NCBI GenBank assembly: GCA_963817755.1
Contig: CAWFPB010000002.1
Location: 434,001 to 498,000, forward strand
From: Oleiagrimonas sp963817755
GTDB lineage: Bacteria > Pseudomonadota > Gammaproteobacteria > Xanthomonadales > Rhodanobacteraceae
Length of the DNA: 64,000 nt
Reading direction: 5' to 3'
Below, piece by piece: positions 58,231-64,000 of the stretch (its first letter is position 1; every line of letters starts with the position of its first letter). The position numbers and the translations under genes are program-made. The notes under the pieces are model-generated. The model had not been told where the DNA came from. It saw only the letters and a list, made by a program, of their open reading frames with translations, and made no database searches.

Positions 58231-59003
58231 ACCCGACGCCGGGCCACGCCGGGGACGGCCCGCGCGGCGCCGCCAGGCTCATCGTCTGGCTGGTGCTGGC
58301 GGCGGTGGCCATGGCCGGCTTCATCGGGCTGGGCAACTGGCAGGTCCGGCGCCTGCACTGGAAGCTCGGCCTGATCCATGACGTCGCCACGCGGGTGCAC
58401 GCGGCGCCGGTTCCTGCTCCCGGGCCGGCGCAGTGGCCCCGCGTCGCGGCCGGACACCTGAAGTACCTGCACGTGCGTTTGCACGGCCATTACCTTGTCA
58501 AGGCGCAGGCCTTGGTCCACGGCACCAGCACCAAGGGCTACGGCTACTGGGTGATGACCCCGTTGCGCAGCGATCGAGGTTTCACGGTGCTGGTCAACCG
58601 TGGCTACGTGCCGGCGGGCCTGCCGGGCACGCCAGCCTTCGACAGGACGGCACCGCCGGCCGGCGAGGTCACGGTTACGGGATTGCTGCGTTCGAGCGAG
58701 CCCGGCGGCGGCTTCCTGCGCAGCAACCGGCCGAAGAAAGACCAGTGGTATTCGCGCGATGTTGCCGCCATCGCCACCGCGCGAGACCTTCCCGCGGCCC
58801 GGGTGGCGCCATACTTCGTCGATGCCGACGCCGGTTCCGCGCATTCGCGCTGGCCCGCGGGCGGACTGACCGTGATCCACTTCCCCAACCACCACCTGGG
58901 ATATGCCGTGACCTGGTATCTGATGGCGCTGGGCTGCGCCGTGGGCATTGGCATACTGCTGCGCGCCGCCTGGCTCGAACGACGGCGTTCGCAGTCCCGG
59001 TAG
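58227..59003 (+). CDS. SURF1 family protein
   Basis: The 258-residue protein starts with GTG overlapping the cyoD stop (GTGA). It has an N-terminal membrane helix (about 15-37), a periplasmic domain with LGNWQVRRLHWKLGLI and VLVNRGYVP, and a C-terminal helix near 220-242, the usual SURF1 layout. SURF1 helps insert haem into oxidase subunit I. It takes the operon position where cyoE (haem O synthase) is often found. Confidence 0.93.
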   Translation: MNPTPGHAGDGPRGAARLIVWLVLAAVAMAGFIGLGNWQVRRLHWKLGLIHDVATRVHAAPVPAPGPAQWPRVAAGHLKYLHVRLHGHYLVKAQALVHGTSTKGYGYWVMTPLRSDRGFTVLVNRGYVPAGLPGTPAFDRTAPPAGEVTVTGLLRSSEPGGGFLRSNRPKKDQWYSRDVAAIATARDLPAARVAPYFVDADAGSAHSRWPAGGLTVIHFPNHHLGYAVTWYLMALGCAVGIGILLRAAWLERRRSQSR

Positions 59004-59100
59004 CGCATCGGCTGCGGGTCCGGACCCCGGTCCCGGCGCACTTCGGGCGCATGCCATAATGCCCCTTGTTTTTTGCTGCCGATCACAGCCGGGATCCTCC

Positions 59101-60270
59101 ATGACTGCCAAGAAGACCGCCGCCGCCGAACTGGGCATGGGCACGCGCGCCATCCACGCCGGGCAGGCGCCCGATCCGTCCACCGGCGCCATCATGACGC
59201 CGATCTACGCGACCTCCACCTACGTGCAGAAAAGCCCGGGCAAGCACCAGGGCTTCGAGTATTCGCGTTCGCAGAATCCGACCCGCATGGCCTACGAGCG
59301 CTGCGTGGCGGACCTGGAAGGCGGCGTGGCCGGCTTCGCCTTCGCCTCCGGACTGGCGGCCGCGTCCACGGTGCTGGACCTGCTCGACTCGGGCAGCCAC
59401 GTGATCGCCATGGATGACCTGTACGGCGGCACCTACCGCCTGTTCGAGAAGGTGCGCAGGCGCTCGGCCGGTCTGGACTTCAGCTTCGTCGACCTCAATG
59501 ACACCAAGGCCCTCAAGGCTGCACTGACGCCCGAGACGAAGATGATCTGGGCCGAGACCCCGACCAACCCGATGCTCAAGCTGGTGGATCTGAAGAAGGT
59601 CGCCGCGTTCGCGCAAAAGCACGGCCTGATCCTGGTGGTCGACAACACCTTCTGCTCGCCGATGGTGCAGCGCCCGCTGGAGTACGGGGCCGACCTGGTG
59701 TTGCATTCGGCCACCAAGTACCTGAACGGGCACTCGGATATCGTCGGCGGCATCGTCGTGGCCGGTAGCGAGGAGCTGGCCGAACAGATGGGCTTCCTGC
59801 AGAACTCGGTCGGGGCCATCGCCGGCCCGTTTGACGCCTTCCTGGCCATGCGCGGCCTGAAGACGCTGCACCTGCGCATGCGCCAGCACTGCGCCAGCGC
59901 CCTGGAGCTGGCCAAGTGGCTGGAGAAGCATCCGCAGGTCGAGCGCGTGATCTACCCGGGGCTGAAGAGCCACCCGCAGCACGCGCTGGCGCGACGCCAG
60001 ATGAACGGGTTCGGCGGCATCGTCAGCATCGAGGTCAAGGGTGGCCTGCGCAAGGCGCGCCGCGTGCTCGAACGCTGCCACCTGTTCGCGCTGGCCGAAT
60101 CGCTGGGCGGCGTGGAAAGCCTGATCGAGCATCCGGCGATCATGACCCACGCCTCGGTGCCGCCCGCCAACCGCAAGCGCCTGGGCATCAGCGACACGCT
60201 GATCCGGCTGTCGGTGGGCGTGGAAGATGTGGAAGACTTGCGCAATGAGCTGGGCACGGCTCTCGGCTGA
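59101..60270 (+). CDS. Cystathionine gamma-lyase / gamma-synthase family PLP enzyme
   Basis: The 389-residue enzyme has the cofactor lysine K206 in LHSATKYLNGHSD and YSRSQNPTRMAYE near residue 55. Members split cystathionine to cysteine (lyase) or form it (synthase). Because a cystathionine beta-synthase gene is present 8.5 kb upstream, the lyase role in reverse transsulfuration is favoured, but sequence alone does not separate the two. Its ATG lies 97 bp after the SURF1 stop. Confidence 0.93.
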   Translation: MTAKKTAAAELGMGTRAIHAGQAPDPSTGAIMTPIYATSTYVQKSPGKHQGFEYSRSQNPTRMAYERCVADLEGGVAGFAFASGLAAASTVLDLLDSGSHVIAMDDLYGGTYRLFEKVRRRSAGLDFSFVDLNDTKALKAALTPETKMIWAETPTNPMLKLVDLKKVAAFAQKHGLILVVDNTFCSPMVQRPLEYGADLVLHSATKYLNGHSDIVGGIVVAGSEELAEQMGFLQNSVGAIAGPFDAFLAMRGLKTLHLRMRQHCASALELAKWLEKHPQVERVIYPGLKSHPQHALARRQMNGFGGIVSIEVKGGLRKARRVLERCHLFALAESLGGVESLIEHPAIMTHASVPPANRKRLGISDTLIRLSVGVEDVEDLRNELGTALG

Positions 60271-60506
60271 CCCTGGATTAGACGTCAGCCCGCAATTCGG
60301 CGCGGTCTTTGTTTTTGGAGTACGGATTTGAATGTCGAAATGGACAGCATCGGGGGCAAGGCCCTGAGGATCATTCGACGTAACGATTTATGTGAATCGA
60401 CGTTGCTTCAGTATGCACACGGCTTGTCTGGCCCCTTCGTTCCCGCCATGCCTTTGGGTGACGGGATTGCCGGCCTTCCCGGGCACAAGGCAGATGGGGC
60501 AGGTGC

Positions 60507-63500
60507 ATGAATCAGCAGAAGAACCGAAGACGAGCACTCCTGATAGCCGGCATGCACCGGAGTGGAACCTCGGCCCTGACCCGGGTTCTCAACCTGCATG
60601 GAGTGGAACTGGGCACGAAGCTGGTTGGGCCGGCAAAAGACAATGCCAAGGGGTTCTGGGAAAACCAGACCTTCGTGGATTTTCACGAACGCATCCTGGA
60701 CTGGCTGGAGTCCGGATGGGATGACCCGCGCCCCCTGCCGGCCGATTGGCTGCAGCGGGCGATTGACGCCGGCTACCGGGACACGTTGCGGGAGCTCATC
60801 GACAGGGAATTTGCGGATGCGTCCCTGTGGGCCGTGAAAGACCCTCGGATCTGCCGCATGCTACCCCTGTGGCTGTCCGCGCTCGATGCGTCCGGCATTC
60901 AGGCCAGCGTGATTGTCGCGTTCCGGGACCCTTCCGAAGTCATCGGTTCGCTCATGCGCCGCAATGACCTCAGTCCAGGCGTCGGTGCCACGCTGTGGCT
61001 AAGGCACCTGGCCGAGGCGGTCGAAGCGTCGAACGGATTGTCCCGCTGCGCGGTGGGCTATGCGGCCGTGCTTACCGACTGGCGCGAAAGCGTGCAGCGC
61101 ATGTCCAGCCAGCTCGAACTGGCATGGCCGGTGCCGACAGAGACCTGTGCCGAACAGGTCGACATGTATCTGGATGCGGGCATGCGGCATGAAGTCTTCT
61201 CGCCCGAGGATGATTTGTTGCCGTCCTCCTGGAGCCAGGGTGTTCGCGATGCCTACGCGGCCTGCCGCCAGCTTGAACTTGGTGGCGGGGGCTGGGGGGC
61301 GTTGGCCCACCATTTGCAAGGCGTCCTCGATCGGCCGGACTTCCATTCTCCGCTCATGAACGATCTGCGCCCGAAGTCCATGCAGGACAAGGTGTTGGAA
61401 CATACCCGCTCACTTGAGCGGCATCTGCAAGATCGTGACGCATTGATCGCGTACATGCAGGTGGACCAGGAACGGCTCCGATCCAGGCGGGACAACCTCG
61501 AGAGCGAGCTTCTTGCCGTTCGTGCCGAATGTGATCGGATGATCGATTCGCGTTCCTGGCGCATCACCTGGCCCATGCGGGCCCTGACCATGCTGGCACG
61601 CGGGGATGTCGCGACCTTGCGTGCCCAATCGGACCTGCGGCGCGAGAGGAAGATGCATGCGCGCCCGGACGTTGCCCTTGTCCCCGGGCAGTCCGGAGCT
61701 GGGGGTTCGAGGGACGCATTGAACGAGACCCTGGCGACCATCTCGTTTCCCGAGTTCCACTCCCCCAGGGTCTCCATCATCATTCCGGGTTACGGCAACC
61801 TTCCGGTCACGCTCGCTTGCCTTCGTTCCATCTATGAGAACCGCCCCCTGTTTCCCTTCGAGGTGCTGGTCATGGAGGATGCATCCGGCGATCCTGCGAT
61901 CAGGGCGCTGGCCACCATTCCCGGCCTCCGATACGAGGAAAATCCGGAGAACCTGGGGTTCGTGCGCTCATGCAATCGCGCGGCGGGGTTGGCGCGCGGA
62001 GACTTCCTCTATTTCCTGAACAACGACACCGAGGTGACCGAAGGCTGGCTCGATGCAATGCTGGAAGTCTTCGCGCAGTTCCCCGATTGCGGTCTGGTCG
62101 GTTCCAAGCTTGTCTACCCGGACGGGCGCCTGCAGGAGGCGGGCGGCATCATCTGGAGCGATGGCTCGGGCTGGAATTACGGACGCATGCAGGAACCCGG
62201 TGCGCCTGAATACAACTATGTGCGTGAAGTGGACTACTGTTCGGGAGCATCCATCCTGATCGTCAAACAGGATTTTGAAGACCTGGGCCGCTTCGATCAG
62301 CTGTACACCCCGGCCTACTATGAAGACACCGACTTGGCCTTCAAGGTCCGGGGCATGGGAAAGAAGGTGTATTACACACCGTTCTCGGTGGTGGTCCACC
62401 ACGAAGGCATTTCCCATGGCACGGATGAAAGCAAGGGAATCAAGGCGCATCAGGCGATCAATCGCGAGCGTTTCCTGGAGCGTTGGCGAGAGGCACTGAA
62501 GCTGCAGTTCCCGCCCGATGGCGCACATGTCCCGATGGCCCGCGACCGGACATCCTCGCGCCCGGCCATCCTCGTGGTGGACCATTACATTCCGCAACCG
62601 GACAAGGATGCCGGTTCGCGCGTCATGCTCGAATTCATGCGCTCCATGCTGTCCATGGGGCTGCGCGTGGTCTTCTGGCCCGACAATCTCCACCATGACC
62701 GGCCCTATGCGAAGACCTTGCAGAGAATGGGCATCGAGGTCATGTACGGCGAGCAATGGCGAGGCAATTTCGACAAATACATGGCCGATTGTGGTGCCGG
62801 GTTCAAGTACGTGATGCTCAGCCGCCCGCACATCGCACGGCGCTACATCAGGACCCTGAAGGATCATACCGATGCGCGGCTGGTCTACTTCGGCCATGAC
62901 CTGCATTTCAAGCGCATGGAACTGCGCGGCGAAGTCGAGGATATTCCCGGCCTGCAAGCGGAGGCGCGTGAAATGGAACGCCTCGAGCGCAGCGTATGGA
63001 AGAACTGCGACGTGGTGCTGTATCCCTCGGAGGAGGAGGCCGGCGTGGTGCACGAGCTGGAACCGGCGATCAATGCCCGCTCGGTTCCCCTGGTGTCTTA
63101 TGAGTCCGTGCTGGAGGCATCCCGGGCGAATCTTGCCGAACGCAGCGGCATTCTTTTCGTGGCCGGTTTCGCCCACCCGCCGAATGTCGATGCCGCCAGA
63201 TGGCTGGTCAACGAGATTCTTCCGTTGATCGTCCGCGAGCATCCCGGCATCAGGGTGGACCTCGTGGGTTCCAATCCGACACGGGAAGTGAAAGCGTTGG
63301 ATGGCGATGCCGTCACCGTGCACGGTTATGTGGACAACGCCAGGCTGCAGGAGATGTATGCCCATGCAAGAGTCGTGATCGCACCCCTGCGTTTCGGCGC
63401 CGGCGTGAAATTGAAGGTGCTCGAAGCCATGCGCCATGGGGTGCCACTGGTGACTACGTCGGTCGGTGCACAAGGATTGCCCGGCCTGGGCGAGGCGGTA

Positions 63501-63680
63501 CCCGTGCATGATCAGCCTGAACAACTGGCGGCCAGCGTATTGCGGCTGCTGCAGGATGATGAAGAGTGGATGCAGGTTTCCGAACGGGGATGCGCATACA
63601 TTTCCCGTCACTTCTCGCGGGATGCGCTCAACAAGGCCATTGCCGCGGCTCTGAACCACGAGCCGGGTGCTCCCGGATAA
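60507..63680 (+). CDS. Sulfotransferase-like / GT2 / GT4 three-domain glycan enzyme
   Basis: The 1057-residue protein joins three modules. Residues about 10-280 resemble a sulfotransferase, with the PAPS-binding-like P-loop GMHRSGTSALTRVLN. A coiled coil (about 295-345) and a DSRSWRITWPMRAL linker follow. A GT-A glycosyltransferase 2 domain (about 421-690) has VSIIIPGYGN, the metal-binding NNDTEVTEGW and GGIIWSDGSGWN. A GT-B glycosyltransferase 4 domain (about 700-1050) has VAGFAHPPNVDAA and APLRFGAGVKLKVLEAMRHG. It has no membrane segment. It probably builds a surface polysaccharide, perhaps using dTDP-rhamnose from the rml genes, but sugars and sulfation are inferred. Confidence 0.9.
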   Translation: MNQQKNRRRALLIAGMHRSGTSALTRVLNLHGVELGTKLVGPAKDNAKGFWENQTFVDFHERILDWLESGWDDPRPLPADWLQRAIDAGYRDTLRELIDREFADASLWAVKDPRICRMLPLWLSALDASGIQASVIVAFRDPSEVIGSLMRRNDLSPGVGATLWLRHLAEAVEASNGLSRCAVGYAAVLTDWRESVQRMSSQLELAWPVPTETCAEQVDMYLDAGMRHEVFSPEDDLLPSSWSQGVRDAYAACRQLELGGGGWGALAHHLQGVLDRPDFHSPLMNDLRPKSMQDKVLEHTRSLERHLQDRDALIAYMQVDQERLRSRRDNLESELLAVRAECDRMIDSRSWRITWPMRALTMLARGDVATLRAQSDLRRERKMHARPDVALVPGQSGAGGSRDALNETLATISFPEFHSPRVSIIIPGYGNLPVTLACLRSIYENRPLFPFEVLVMEDASGDPAIRALATIPGLRYEENPENLGFVRSCNRAAGLARGDFLYFLNNDTEVTEGWLDAMLEVFAQFPDCGLVGSKLVYPDGRLQEAGGIIWSDGSGWNYGRMQEPGAPEYNYVREVDYCSGASILIVKQDFEDLGRFDQLYTPAYYEDTDLAFKVRGMGKKVYYTPFSVVVHHEGISHGTDESKGIKAHQAINRERFLERWREALKLQFPPDGAHVPMARDRTSSRPAILVVDHYIPQPDKDAGSRVMLEFMRSMLSMGLRVVFWPDNLHHDRPYAKTLQRMGIEVMYGEQWRGNFDKYMADCGAGFKYVMLSRPHIARRYIRTLKDHTDARLVYFGHDLHFKRMELRGEVEDIPGLQAEAREMERLERSVWKNCDVVLYPSEEEAGVVHELEPAINARSVPLVSYESVLEASRANLAERSGILFVAGFAHPPNVDAARWLVNEILPLIVREHPGIRVDLVGSNPTREVKALDGDAVTVHGYVDNARLQEMYAHARVVIAPLRFGAGVKLKVLEAMRHGVPLVTTSVGAQGLPGLGEAVPVHDQPEQLAASVLRLLQDDEEWMQVSERGCAYISRHFSRDALNKAIAAALNHEPGAPG

Positions 63681-63851
63681 TTGGCGAGGTCATCCGCAGG
63701 TACTCGGATCATCAGGGATGAGCGGTTCAATGCCTGATGTTCCCATGGCAAGGAAAAACCCGGCCCAGAAGCGGATTTCATGGCATGGTCCGGGTGGCGA
63801 ACCAGTTGAAGCTGGGTACCAGGTAATCAGTCAAAGCAAGCTGTCCAGGAT

Positions 63852-64000
63852 ATGTCAAATCAAGTGAATGCCCCCCGACCCGTCTTCATCATCGGTGCGC
63901 CACGCTCGGCCACGTCAGCGATGGTGTGGGCCCTCGGCCAGCATCCCAACATCCAGCCGATGCCCGAAACTGCATGGATCGCCAGCATGGGGATCGGGGG
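63852..64000 (+). CDS. Sulfotransferase-like protein, N-terminal part (runs off the window)
   Basis: From the ATG at 63852 about 49 residues are visible, with the P-loop FIIGAPRSATSAMVWALGQH close to the start. This is the N-terminal pattern of sulfotransferase-fold proteins and resembles the first domain of the upstream 1057-residue enzyme. The true family and length depend on sequence beyond the window. The 171 bp before it contain no clear gene. Confidence 0.8.
   Translation, partial: MSNQVNAPRPVFIIGAPRSATSAMVWALGQHPNIQPMPETAWIASMGIG

Noticed and set aside
63667..63867. 66-codon frame between the two sulfotransferase-like genes
   Set aside because: It overlaps the better start at 63852, has no ribosome site or protein-like composition, and is read as spacer.

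Overview
The window is GC-rich, densely coded DNA from a gammaproteobacterium, most likely of the Xanthomonadales/Lysobacterales (Xanthomonadaceae or Rhodanobacteraceae). The reasons are high third-position GC, homogentisate and reverse-transsulfuration genes, a PilU gene, the hairpin style of the intergenic repeats, and a central-carbon gene set (gap, pyk, class I aldolase, tkt, pgk) scattered among housekeeping genes. No rRNA, tRNA, CRISPR array, phage or intact insertion sequence was found.

Layout. 1-5.9 kb: tyrosine degradation (end of hppD, hmgA, fahA), a GNAT acetyltransferase, and hemN behind a perfect FNR box. 5.9-14.2 kb: an oxygen/nitric-oxide response block with a PLP decarboxylase divergent from an Fe-S Fnr/Anr regulator, quinol NO reductase divergent from nnrS and a SirB-like gene, thiol peroxidase, and a group III truncated globin. 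FNR-type dyads lie in front of most of these units. 14.2-17.5 kb: an LCAT-like lipase, a secreted Sel1-like protein and GAPDH. 17.6-25.1 kb: a sulfide/persulfide block with a BigR-type ArsR repressor plus a Blh-like phosphatase, divergent from sulfide:quinone oxidoreductase plus a DUF2892 protein; then a terminator, an RND efflux pair and an OsmC protein. 25.1-35.2 kb: S1/P1 nuclease, pyruvate kinase, a TonB-C-like protein, class I aldolase, four outer-membrane barrel genes (two from a recent tandem duplication) and transketolase.

35.2-39.5 kb is an accessory insert. It contains a frameshifted copy of the rmlD 3' end, a 227-bp element with terminal inverted repeats, an unrecognised multi-pass membrane protein of lower GC and a periplasmic redoxin. 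Two REP-like palindromes and the intact rmlD lie at its edges. 39.5-45 kb: the dTDP-rhamnose operon rmlBACD, a HAD phosphatase and pgk. 45-54 kb: maleylacetoacetate isomerase (completing the tyrosine route begun at the left edge), pilU divergent from a DUF4398 lipoprotein/OmpA pair, a DUF465 protein, cystathionine beta-synthase, glmS and an MHS-type transporter. 54.2-60.3 kb: cytochrome bo-type ubiquinol oxidase cyoABCD with a SURF1 gene in the position often held by cyoE, then cystathionine gamma-lyase/synthase. 60.5-64 kb: a 1057-residue sulfotransferase-like/GT2/GT4 fusion and the start of a second sulfotransferase-like gene, probably the edge of a surface polysaccharide locus fed by the rml genes.

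Three things deserve most attention: the candidate Fnr/NO regulon, the BigR-SQR block next to an RND pump and OsmC protein, and the 35-39 kb insert beside a broken rmlD duplicate.
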